DNA from: an uncultured Bacilli bacterium
Lineage (GTDB): Bacteria > Bacillota_I > Bacilli_A > RF39 > UBA660
Reading direction: 5' to 3'
NCBI GenBank assembly: GCA_944363995.1
Contig: CALVVV010000070.1
Coordinates: 1-5,383, forward strand
Length of the DNA: 5,383 nucleotides
The notes beneath the pieces are model-generated. The model had not been told where the DNA came from and did no database searches. It saw nothing but the letters and a program-made list of their open reading frames with translations. A program made the position numbers and the translations under genes. Of this stretch, positions 1 through 5,353 are shown piece after piece; position 1 is the first letter of the stretch, and each line of letters begins with the position of its first letter.

Positions 1-29
1 GGTATATCTACACCTTTAATACGTGCCAT
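1..29 (-). CDS. rpsM: 30S ribosomal protein S13, 5' end only (partial)
   Basis: Only the first nine full codons and part of a tenth lie in the window; they read MARIKGVDI followed by a codon beginning CC, which matches the conserved S13 N-terminus (MARIAGVDIP in Bacillus). S13 sits in the head of the small subunit, contacts the P-site tRNA and forms bridges to the large subunit. The ATG at 29-27 is preceded by a near-perfect Shine-Dalgarno, AGGAGGTG, 5 bases upstream. It follows rpmJ after a 14-base gap, the usual infA-rpmJ-rpsM order of Gram-positive bacteria. The rest of the gene runs off the left edge, so integrity cannot be judged. The identification rests on a short peptide plus gene order, which together are strong. 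Confidence 0.93.
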
Positions 30-34
30 ATAAA

Positions 35-42
35 CACCTCCT
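35..42 (-). promoter_or_regulatory. Ribosome binding site of rpsM
   Basis: AGGAGGTG on the minus strand, 5 bases before the rpsM ATG and one base after the rpmJ stop codon. It is almost a full complement of the 16S rRNA 3' end and fixes the start of the truncated rpsM. Confidence 0.85.
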
Positions 43-43
43 A

Positions 44-157
44 TTAACCTTGTCTTTGTTTATGTTTAGGGTTAGAGCATATTACATATACTTTTCCCTT
101 ACGTCTAATTATCTTACATTTATCACACATTTTTTTGACTGATGGTCTTACTTTCAT
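44..157 (-). CDS. rpmJ: 50S ribosomal protein L36, zinc-binding form
   Basis: This is a complete 37-residue protein beginning MKVRPSVKKMCDKCK and ending NPKHKQRQG, the normal length and near-identical in pattern to Bacillus L36. L36 is the smallest large-subunit protein and helps fold 23S rRNA near the GTPase-associated region. The zinc ligands of the C+ form are all visible: Cys11, Cys14, Cys27 and His32. The ATG at 157-155 has AGGAGG 7 bases upstream, and the gene ends in TAA. It lies between infA and rpsM with 14-base gaps on both sides, the expected position at the end of the spc operon. Keeping the zinc form suggests this locus is not the zinc-independent paralogue that some bacteria induce under zinc limitation. 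Confidence 0.97.
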   Translation of the reverse strand: MKVRPSVKKMCDKCKIIRRKGKVYVICSNPKHKQRQG

Positions 158-164
158 AATATTC

Positions 165-170
165 CCTCCT
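165..170 (-). promoter_or_regulatory. Ribosome binding site of rpmJ
   Basis: AGGAGG on the minus strand, 7 bases before the rpmJ ATG. It begins one base after the infA TAG stop, so termination on infA can feed initiation on rpmJ. Confidence 0.8.
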
Positions 171-171
171 A

Positions 172-387
172 CTATTTTCGGTAAGTAATGCGCCCGCGTG
201 TTAAATCATATGGTGAAAGTTCAACAACAACTGTATCACCTGTTAAAATGCGAATCTTATTCATTCGGATTTTACCAGAAACGCGAGCAATTACAGTATG
301 TTTGTTTTCTAATTCAATCCTATATTCGTTACGTGGTAAAACATCAATTACTTTACCCTCAACTTCTATAACATCATTATTAGCCAT
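172..387 (-). CDS. infA: Translation initiation factor IF-1
   Basis: This 71-residue protein is a single OB-fold (S1-like) domain. It has the IF-1 landmarks DVIEVEGKV (residues 5-13), RVSGKIRMNKIRI (35-47), GD (50-51) and the signature ELSPYDLTRGRITYR (56-70). IF-1 binds the A site of the 30S subunit and works with IF-2 and IF-3 during initiation. The length matches the family (71-72 residues). The ATG at 387-385 has AAGAGGTG 5 bases upstream, which overlaps the end of map. In Bacillus a small KOW-domain gene separates map from infA; here the two are only 4 bases apart. The stop is TAG. Small departures such as Lys29 for the common Gly and Arg35 for the common His look like ordinary divergence. 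Confidence 0.98.
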   Translation of the reverse strand: MANNDVIEVEGKVIDVLPRNEYRIELENKHTVIARVSGKIRMNKIRILTGDTVVVELSPYDLTRGRITYRK

Positions 388-391
388 TTTA

Positions 392-1132
392 TCACCTCTT
401 CGTTAAGATTTCATACCCATCTTTCGTAATTAAAACAGTATGCTCAAAATGGGCTGATGGCATATCATCACAAGTGACAATAGTCCAATCATCATCTAAA
501 ATACATATATCAGAACTACCTAAATTAAGCATTGGCTCAATAGCAATAACCATACCTTTTCTTAAAACCATACCAGTATTTTTATTGCCATAATTAGGCA
601 CATCAGGTGATTCATGTAAATGCGAACCAACACCATGACCTACCAATTCTTTAACAACACCTAATTTATGATTTAAAGCATATTTTTCAATCATATATCC
701 GATATCACCAATTTTATTACCAGGCTTAACCATTTTTAATCCTTCAAATAAAGCTTTTAACGTATGTTCTAATAAATATTGTTTTTCTTTTGAAATAGTT
801 CCAACGGGATAACTCCAAGCCGAATCTCCATGATAACCTTTATAACAAGCACCAATATCAATAGAAATAATATCACCATCTTGTAAAACTCGATTGCTTG
901 GTATTCCATGAACTACTTCTTCATTAATCGATGTACAAATTGAAGCAGGAAAGCCATCATAATTTAAAAATGAAGGTTCCGCTCCTTGATTTACAATAAA
1001 ATCATAAGCAAGTTTGTCTAACTGTTTGGTGGTAATACCTGGTTTAATAAAATTTTTTAAATAATTATGAGTATCACCAACAATTTTACCAGCTATCTTT
1101 AATAATTCTATTTCTTCGTTTGTTTTAATCAT
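392..1132 (-). CDS. map: Methionine aminopeptidase, type I
   Basis: This cytosolic metallopeptidase removes the initiator methionine from nascent proteins as they leave the ribosome. The 246-residue length is normal for a bacterial type Ia enzyme with only the catalytic pita-bread domain. All five metal ligands and the key histidines are in place: His75 (VVHGIP), Asp92 (SIDIGA), Asp103 (HGDSAW), His166 (GHGVGSHLHE, with His173), Glu199 (AIEPML) and Glu230 (HFEHTV). There is no N-terminal zinc-finger extension. The ATG at 1132-1130 has GAGGT 6 bases upstream, overlapping the adk stop, and only 3 bases separate the two genes. It ends in TGA followed directly in frame by TAA. Both tryptophans (106 and 216) are TGG. 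Position between adk and infA is the standard Gram-positive arrangement. Confidence 0.98.
   Translation of the reverse strand: MIKTNEEIELLKIAGKIVGDTHNYLKNFIKPGITTKQLDKLAYDFIVNQGAEPSFLNYDGFPASICTSINEEVVHGIPSNRVLQDGDIISIDIGACYKGYHGDSAWSYPVGTISKEKQYLLEHTLKALFEGLKMVKPGNKIGDIGYMIEKYALNHKLGVVKELVGHGVGSHLHESPDVPNYGNKNTGMVLRKGMVIAIEPMLNLGSSDICILDDDWTIVTCDDMPSAHFEHTVLITKDGYEILTKR
393..400 (-). promoter_or_regulatory. infA ribosome binding site embedded in the map stop
   Basis: AAGAGGTG on the minus strand lies 5 bases before the infA ATG. The same bases encode the last two codons of map (AAG AGG) and the first two bases of its TGA stop. A ribosome finishing map therefore covers the infA initiation site, which implies translational coupling. 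Confidence 0.75.
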
Positions 1133-1135
1133 TTT

Positions 1136-1789
1136 TTAACCTCGATTAATAATTTTTTCAATTTCATTAAATGTTCTTTCTTTGCTTATCCCACTTCCAA
1201 CAATGAACAAACATCCTTTGGCTTTAAAAAAATCAACTAATGGATAAGTTTCTTCCATAAAAGTTTTATACCTTTTATTAAAAGTTTCTAAATTGTCATC
1301 TTCTCTTTTTCGTAAAGAACCATTACATATATCACAAGTACCAAATCTTTTAGGTTTATTTTCTTCAATTTGGTCATTGTATACAGCTCCACAAGTTGGA
1401 CAAGATAAACGACCAACAATTCTTTTCATTGTTGTTTCTTTACTAGCATCTAAATAAATAACATCACCCAAAGGACGATTTAACTTATTTAATAATTTTA
1501 GATAACTTTCAGCTTGTTTGATATTTCTAGGAAAGCCATCTAAAATATAACCATTTTGACAATCATTTTTTAAAATTCTTGTTTCTAACAATTTTAAAAC
1601 TATTTCATCATCTACTAATGTTCCTGTTTCCATTGCTTTTTTTACTATATCGCCCAACTCATTTTGTTCCGTAGCTGTTCTTAATAAATCGCCTGTAGAA
1701 ATATGGGGAATATGATATTTTTCTTGTAATAATTTTGATTGTGTTCCCTTACCAGCAGCTGGAGGAGCAATTAAAATTATATCTTTCAT
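1136..1789 (-). CDS. adk: Adenylate kinase, zinc-LID form, with unusual P-loop
   Basis: This cytosolic enzyme interconverts ATP + AMP and 2 ADP. The 217-residue length is that of the long-LID family. In order: P-loop APPAAGKGT (8-16), AMP-binding HISTGDLLR (29-37, Arg37), LDGFPR (83-88, Arg88), IVGR (124-127), then a LID with Cys130, Cys133, Cys152 and Cys155 in two CxxC pairs that should bind structural zinc, then LRKREDD (159-165, Arg162) and Arg173 in FNKRY. The family P-loop is GxPGAGKGT; here the first Gly and the fourth position (usually Gly) are both Ala, while the catalytic GKGT is intact. The Cys pairs are 18 residues apart against 16 in Bacillus. The ATG overlaps the last base of the secY TAA stop (TAATG), with AAGGAAG 6 bases upstream. 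The other active-site residues are kept, so the enzyme is probably active. Confidence 0.97.
   Translation of the reverse strand: MKDIILIAPPAAGKGTQSKLLQEKYHIPHISTGDLLRTATEQNELGDIVKKAMETGTLVDDEIVLKLLETRILKNDCQNGYILDGFPRNIKQAESYLKLLNKLNRPLGDVIYLDASKETTMKRIVGRLSCPTCGAVYNDQIEENKPKRFGTCDICNGSLRKREDDNLETFNKRYKTFMEETYPLVDFFKAKGCLFIVGSGISKERTFNEIEKIINRG
1139..1143 (-). promoter_or_regulatory. map ribosome binding site at the adk stop
   Basis: GAGGT on the minus strand, 6 bases before the map ATG, formed by the last two sense codons of adk (CGA GGT) and abutting its TAA. It supports the 1132 start and coupling of map to adk translation. Confidence 0.65.
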
Positions 1790-3057
1790 TATCTTCTTCC
1801 TTTTCTATAACTTCTACTTTGTAATTGACTTTCTAATTGTTTATAAGTTTCTAAAGCTACCCCTACTACAATTAGTAATCCTGTACCACCAATAGTAACA
1901 TTACTTGATAAACCTGAAAATAATCCAAATATAACAGGTATACCAGCTAAAATAGCTAAAAATAAAGCACCAACAATAGTTATATGACTTAATGTATCAC
2001 TAATGTAGTTGGTTGTTTCTATTCCTGGTCTTACACCGGGAATATAACCACCATTTTTATTCAAATTATCACTCATTTCACTTGGTTTAATTTGCATAAA
2101 TGTATAGAAATAAGCAAAAACAAAAATTAAAATAATATATAATGAAAAACCAACTGGACTTTGCATTGATATATATTGATTAACAAAATTATTAAATCCT
2201 TCATTTTTTATAAATGTTGCAATAAATGATGGTATTGAAATCAATGCGGAAGAAAAGATTACTGGCATAACTCCAGCTGAGTTCAATTTAAAAGGTATAT
2301 AATTTTGTCTACCGCCAAATGAACTATTAGATTTATTAGCATATTGAACATTAATTCTTCTTTCAGCACCTTCGATATAAACAACACCTAAAATAATAGC
2401 AATATAAACAACAACATATAAAATAAATAATAAAATTCCAATAATTGAACTATCACTTGTTAATTCATTAAATGCTGTTAAGAACATCGTTGGCATACTA
2501 GAAATAATACCAGCCATAATAATTAAAGAGATACCATTACCAATACCTTTAGCTGTAATTTGATCACCAATCCATAAAAGTAATGATGTTCCCGCTGTTA
2601 AAACTAAAGCAAATTGTAAATAATCAACATTTAAAATTCCACTTCCTGCACTACCTAAAAAAGCAAAAGAATAAACATAACCTTGAACAAAAGCTAATGC
2701 AATACCAGTAATTCTTGTTATTTTATTAAGTTGATTTCTTCCAACTCCACCTTGTTTTTTTAGTTCTGACAAATATGGAATTATGTCCATTGCCAATATT
2801 TGAATAATAATGGAAGCTGTAATATAAGGCATAACACCTAAAGCAAAAATAGAAAATTGCCCTAAAGCGCCTCCACCCATAACATTAATTAATTCAATAA
2901 AACCTAATTGTGTAACACCTAATGAATATTTATCAATACCGGGTACAATAATAGCTTTACCTAAAACGAAAATAAATAGACAAACTAAAGTGAATAATAT
3001 TCTTTTTTGAATATCTTTATTTTTTGAGTTAAATATTTGCTTGATAGTCGCAAACAC
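1789..3057 (-). CDS. secY: Protein translocase subunit SecY, GTG start
   Basis: SecY is the channel subunit of the SecYEG translocon in the cytoplasmic membrane, exporting and inserting proteins with SecA or the ribosome. The 422 residues give about ten hydrophobic segments (near 19-39, 68-90, 112-134, 145-165, 174-194, 206-228, 258-282, 303-322, 355-379 and 386-403). Family motifs present: MPYITASIIIQ (76-86), GDQITAKGIGNG (164-175), EGAERRINVQYA (229-240) in the SecA/ribosome-binding C5 loop, KLNSAGVMPVIF (257-268), GGYIPGVRPG (336-345) in the C6 loop and the basic tail YRKGRR. The start is GTG at 3057-3055; the next Met codon is residue 60, which would lose the first membrane segment, and AGAGGTGA lies 6 bases before the GTG. 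It starts 1 base after the rplO stop and overlaps adk by 1 base. Confidence 0.98.
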   Translation of the reverse strand: MFATIKQIFNSKNKDIQKRILFTLVCLFIFVLGKAIIVPGIDKYSLGVTQLGFIELINVMGGGALGQFSIFALGVMPYITASIIIQILAMDIIPYLSELKKQGGVGRNQLNKITRITGIALAFVQGYVYSFAFLGSAGSGILNVDYLQFALVLTAGTSLLLWIGDQITAKGIGNGISLIIMAGIISSMPTMFLTAFNELTSDSSIIGILLFILYVVVYIAIILGVVYIEGAERRINVQYANKSNSSFGGRQNYIPFKLNSAGVMPVIFSSALISIPSFIATFIKNEGFNNFVNQYISMQSPVGFSLYIILIFVFAYFYTFMQIKPSEMSDNLNKNGGYIPGVRPGIETTNYISDTLSHITIVGALFLAILAGIPVIFGLFSGLSSNVTIGGTGLLIVVGVALETYKQLESQLQSRSYRKGRR

Positions 3058-3058
3058 T

Positions 3059-3502
3059 TTACATCACCTCTATTTTTCCACCATGACTCTCTATCTCTCG
3101 TTGGGCAGAACTAGAAAATTTATTTGCTTTTACTATTAATTTTTTTTCTAATTTACCATTACCCAATACTTTAATGCCATCTAACCCGTTTTTAATTAAT
3201 CCCATTTCTTTTAATAATTCTGGAGTAATAACAGCACCATCTTCAAAACGATTTAAATCACTTAAGTTGATAACTGCATATTTTGTTTTAAAACGTGCAT
3301 TGGAAAAACCTCTTTTTGGTAAGCGACGAAATAAAGGTAATTGTCCTCCTTCAAATCCAGGTCTTACACCACCACCTGAACGAGCATTTTGACCTTTATG
3401 ACCTTTACCACTTGTTTTACCTAATCCACTACTTGTTCCACGACCAACTCTTTTTTTAGTTGTCGTAGCACCTTCATTTGGTCTCATTGTATGTAATTTC
3501 AT
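3059..3502 (-). CDS. rplO: 50S ribosomal protein L15
   Basis: This 147-residue protein has the family length. The extended, very basic Gly-rich N-terminus that threads into 23S rRNA is clear: VGRGTSSGLGKTSGKGHKGQ (19-38), then ARSGGGVRPGFEGGQLPLFRRLPKRGF (40-66). The C-terminal globular domain carries the L15 signature VLGNGKLEKKLIVKANKFSS (112-131). L15 is a late-assembling large-subunit protein near the peptidyl transferase region. The ATG at 3502-3500 overlaps the rpsE TGA in an ATGA, with AGAGGAG 8 bases upstream inside rpsE. In most Bacillota rpmD (L30) stands between rpsE and rplO; here there is no room for it. The stop is TAA, 1 base before secY. Confidence 0.98.
   Translation of the reverse strand: MKLHTMRPNEGATTTKKRVGRGTSSGLGKTSGKGHKGQNARSGGGVRPGFEGGQLPLFRRLPKRGFSNARFKTKYAVINLSDLNRFEDGAVITPELLKEMGLIKNGLDGIKVLGNGKLEKKLIVKANKFSSSAQREIESHGGKIEVM
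3064..3071 (-). promoter_or_regulatory. secY ribosome binding site inside rplO; decides GTG start
   Basis: AGAGGTGA on the minus strand, 6 bases before the GTG at 3057. It is built from the codons for the last residues of L15 (GAG GTG ATG, then TAA). The ATG that is part of this run is followed at once by TAA in frame, so it cannot start secY; the GTG is the only start at proper spacing. Confidence 0.8.
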
Positions 3503-4005
3503 GCTTTAATCTCCTCTTTACTTTTTCCTCTTAATTTAGCAACTTGTTCAACTGTTTTTTGTGATTTTAAAGCTTTTAATGTTGCATAAGCCATATTAAC
3601 TTTTGTATTTGACCCAAGTGATTTAGACAAAATATTTTTTACACCAGCTAATTCAACAACTGCTCTTACCGCACCACCAGCTTTAACTCCAGTACCTTTA
3701 CAAGCTGGTTTTAATAAAATTTTACTAGCTCCAGTTGTACCCATTGCTTCATGTGGGATTGTACCATTAACAATTGATACATTAATAACGTTTTTAGTAG
3801 CTGCTGCAACCGCTTTTTTTATTGCATCTGGCACTTCGTTAGCTTTACCAGTTCCAATACCTACGCGACCTTTACGATCACCAACTGCAACAGTAGCTGA
3901 AAAACGGAAATGACGACCACCTTTAGTTACTTTTGTAACTCGACCAATATTGATAATTTCTTCATCAAATTGTTTTGGGCGTGGTTCTCTTTTAGTTTTT
4001 TCCAT
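3499..4005 (-). CDS. rpsE: 30S ribosomal protein S5
   Basis: This 168-residue protein is close to the Bacillus length of 166. The N-terminal double-stranded-RNA-binding domain (about 11-80) contains RVTKVTKGGRHFRFSA (22-37) and the S5 signature with VGDRKGRVGIGTGKANEVP (41-59). The C-terminal domain has NGTIPHEAMGTTGASKILLKP (80-100), GTGVKAGGAVRAV (104-116) and ends AKLRGKSKEE. S5 sits on the solvent side of the 30S subunit near the mRNA entry site and influences decoding accuracy. The ATG at 4005-4003 has AAGGAGGG 4 bases upstream that overlaps the rplR stop. It ends in TGA exactly where S5 normally ends; read-through would add WNYIQW and more, which argues that TGA is a true stop in this organism. 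It overlaps rplO by 4 bases. Confidence 0.98.
   Translation of the reverse strand: MEKTKREPRPKQFDEEIINIGRVTKVTKGGRHFRFSATVAVGDRKGRVGIGTGKANEVPDAIKKAVAAATKNVINVSIVNGTIPHEAMGTTGASKILLKPACKGTGVKAGGAVRAVVELAGVKNILSKSLGSNTKVNMAYATLKALKSQKTVEQVAKLRGKSKEEIKA
3511..3517 (-). promoter_or_regulatory. rplO ribosome binding site inside rpsE
   Basis: AGAGGAG on the minus strand, 8 bases before the rplO ATG, lying in the Lys-Glu-Glu codons near the end of rpsE. Combined with the ATGA stop/start overlap it points to stop-restart coupling of L15 to S5. Confidence 0.75.
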
Positions 4006-4009
4006 GATT

Positions 4010-4017
4010 CCCTCCTT
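4010..4017 (-). promoter_or_regulatory. rpsE ribosome binding site overlapping the rplR stop
   Basis: AAGGAGGG on the minus strand, 4 bases before the rpsE ATG; its first two bases are the last two of the rplR TAA. A strong site placed for coupled translation of S5 after L18. Confidence 0.78.
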
Positions 4018-4378
4018 AAAATTCTAATCCGTTTGCACGTGCTGCTTCAGCTAAAGCTTCAACACGGCCATGATAAAGGTATCCACCTCTATCAAATACT
4101 ACTTTTGTAATTTTTTGTTTTTTGGCTCTTTTAGCTAAAAGTTCTCCTACTTTAGTAGCTGCTTCAATATTAGAACCATTTTCTAATTTTAATTCTTTAT
4201 CAATTGAAGAGGCACTAACTAAAGTAACTCCTTTAGAATCATCAATGATTTGAGCAAAAATATTACTATTACTTCTAAATACATTTAATCTTGGACATTC
4301 ACTTGTTCCTTTTACTTTATTTGTAACACGAGTATGTCTAGCAAGACGAGCAACATTTCTTGATTCTTTTTTAATCAT
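4016..4378 (-). CDS. rplR: 50S ribosomal protein L18
   Basis: This 120-residue protein is the same length as Bacillus L18. The basic N-terminus (ESRNVARLARHTRVTNKVKG, residues 5-24) contacts 5S rRNA. The body contains RLNVFRSNSNIFAQIIDD (30-47), the conserved run from about 73 with TKVGELLAKRAKK, and the C-terminal VVFDRGGYLYHGRVEALAEA (93-112). L18 joins L5 and L25 or its equivalent in the 5S rRNP of the central protuberance. The ATG at 4378-4376 has AAGGAG 8 bases upstream in the 22-base gap after rplF, the largest gap in the window. The stop is TAA. Nothing in the protein is unusual for the family. Confidence 0.98.
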   Translation of the reverse strand: MIKKESRNVARLARHTRVTNKVKGTSECPRLNVFRSNSNIFAQIIDDSKGVTLVSASSIDKELKLENGSNIEAATKVGELLAKRAKKQKITKVVFDRGGYLYHGRVEALAEAARANGLEF

Positions 4379-4386
4379 TTTAACGT

Positions 4387-4392
4387 CTCCTT
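4387..4392 (-). promoter_or_regulatory. Ribosome binding site of rplR
   Basis: AAGGAG on the minus strand, 8 bases before the rplR ATG, in the 22-base gap between rplF and rplR. This is the only internal site in the operon that is clearly outside the upstream coding sequence by several bases. Confidence 0.75.
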
Positions 4393-4400
4393 ATCTAATC

Positions 4401-4931
4401 TTAAGCAGCCTTTTTACCAACTTTACGGATAATATGTTCATCACTATAACGAATTCCTTTACCCTTATATGGTTCTGGTGGTCTTATTTTGCGAATATTT
4501 GCTGCAAATTCCCCTACCAATTGTTTATCAGCACCTCTTACAAATAATTCTGTATTAGATGGAACTTCTAATTTTATTCCTTCTGGAATTTTAATTTCAA
4601 CGGGATGAGAAAAACCAGCAGTTATTACTAAATTATTACCTTTTAATGCAAAACGATAACCAACACCAACTGCTTCTAATTTTTTTTCAAAGCCTGTACT
4701 AACACCGTTTATCATATTTTTAATGATTGCATTAGCAGTACCATGAAAATTTTTATAATTATCGTTATCTCTTTTTATAACTACTTCTTCATTGTTAACT
4801 TCAACAGTTATATGTTTATTAATTTCAGTAGAAAGTTCTCCTTTAGGACCTTTAACTGTTATAACATTACCATTAACTGTTAAAGTTACATTATTAGGAA
4901 GTGTTAATACGCGATTTCCTATACGACTCAT
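4401..4931 (-). CDS. rplF: 50S ribosomal protein L6 (start at the internal ATG)
   Basis: L6 binds 23S rRNA close to the sarcin-ricin loop and the factor-binding site. Starting from the ATG at 4931-4929 it is 176 residues and begins MSRIGNRVLTLP, the conserved L6 N-terminus. An upstream in-frame TTG at 4952-4950 would add seven residues, but it lies inside rpsH and would place the Shine-Dalgarno AAAGGAAG (4945-4938) within the coding sequence, so it is rejected. Two L6 repeats are visible: an N-terminal one including VKGPKGELS and a C-terminal one with the signature PPEPYKGKGIRY (151-162). The C-terminus KVGKKAA is typical. It follows rpsH after 14 bases and ends in TAA. Confidence 0.97.
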   Translation of the reverse strand: MSRIGNRVLTLPNNVTLTVNGNVITVKGPKGELSTEINKHITVEVNNEEVVIKRDNDNYKNFHGTANAIIKNMINGVSTGFEKKLEAVGVGYRFALKGNNLVITAGFSHPVEIKIPEGIKLEVPSNTELFVRGADKQLVGEFAANIRKIRPPEPYKGKGIRYSDEHIIRKVGKKAA

Positions 4932-4937
4932 AAAATT

Positions 4938-4945
4938 CTTCCTTT
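4938..4945 (-). promoter_or_regulatory. rplF ribosome binding site; decides the start
   Basis: AAAGGAAG on the minus strand, 6 bases before the ATG at 4931 and directly after the rpsH TAG. It supports MSRIGN as the true N-terminus rather than the upstream TTG. Confidence 0.75.
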
Positions 4946-5338
4946 CTACCAAATATAAGCTAATACTTCGCCACCTAAATTAGCAGCTTTTGCAGCTTTT
5001 CCTGTCATTATTCCTTGTGATGTTGAAATAACTGCTATTCCTAAACCATTTAAAACTCTTGGAATTTCATTAGCTTTAGCATACACTCTTAATCCTGGTT
5101 TAGAAATTCTTTTTAATCCTGTAATAACTCTTTCTTTGTTATTATATTTTAAATTTAAGACAATAACATCTTGAACATTATTTTTCTTAATTTTATAATC
5201 ATTGATAAAACCTTCATTTTTTAAAATTTTAGTAATTTCTAATTTTACTTTAGATGAAGGAATTTCAACTTCTTTATATCGCATAGCATTAGCATTACGA
5301 ATGCGAGTTAGCATATCTGCGATTGGATCTGTTACCAT
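4946..5338 (-). CDS. rpsH: 30S ribosomal protein S8
   Basis: This 130-residue protein begins MVTDPIADMLTRIRNAN, a classic S8 N-terminus, and carries the C-terminal signature STSQGIMTGKAAKAANLGG (105-123), ending in YIW. S8 binds the central domain of 16S rRNA early in 30S assembly. In E. coli S8 also represses the spc operon by binding mRNA near the start of rplE; that target would lie upstream of this window, so autoregulation cannot be judged here. The ATG at 5338-5336 has AAGGAGGA 4 bases upstream. The stop is TAG, immediately preceded by TGG for the final Trp. It sits 15 bases after rpsN, the normal order. Confidence 0.98.
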   Translation of the reverse strand: MVTDPIADMLTRIRNANAMRYKEVEIPSSKVKLEITKILKNEGFINDYKIKKNNVQDVIVLNLKYNNKERVITGLKRISKPGLRVYAKANEIPRVLNGLGIAVISTSQGIMTGKAAKAANLGGEVLAYIW

Positions 5339-5342
5339 ATAA

Positions 5343-5350
5343 TCCTCCTT
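5343..5350 (-). promoter_or_regulatory. Ribosome binding site of rpsH
   Basis: AAGGAGGA on the minus strand, 4 bases before the rpsH ATG and 3 bases after the rpsN stop. It confirms the S8 start. Confidence 0.8.
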
Positions 5351-5353
5351 TTC

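Noticed and set aside
135..160. TTGACT and CATAAT on the plus strand resembling a sigma-A promoter
   Set aside because: The spacing is only 14 bases, the pair lies inside rpmJ and faces away from every gene here; such matches are expected by chance in A+T-rich DNA.
188..406. Plus-strand open frame of 72 codons opposite infA
   Set aside because: It is a shadow of infA and the end of map, with no ribosome binding site and low-complexity Ser/Thr/Ile content; infA on the other strand is certain.
3174..3392. Plus-strand open frame of 72 codons opposite rplO
   Set aside because: It lies wholly inside L15 on the other strand, has no Shine-Dalgarno and its composition mirrors the basic Gly-rich L15 sequence.
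3813..3825. Run of seven A (minus strand) in rpsE as a possible slippery frameshift site
   Set aside because: The frame is conserved S5 on both sides, no alternative-frame product makes sense and no stimulatory structure is evident.
3910..4110. Plus-strand open frame of 66 codons across rpsE and rplR
   Set aside because: It spans two certain genes in antisense and looks like translated antisense (Phe/Leu/Ser-rich) with no initiation signal.
4680..4687. Run of eight T in rplF that could be a sequencing indel or slippage site
   Set aside because: The L6 frame is intact through the run (Glu-Lys-Lys codons), matching the family.
4932..4952. Seven-residue N-terminal extension of L6 from a TTG
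   Set aside because: Family N-terminus is MSRIGN at the ATG at 4931, and the Shine-Dalgarno sits just before that ATG; the extension overlaps rpsH and would bury the Shine-Dalgarno in coding sequence.
4792..4983. Plus-strand open frame of 63 codons opposite rplF and rpsH
   Set aside because: It is antisense to two ribosomal protein genes with no ribosome binding site.
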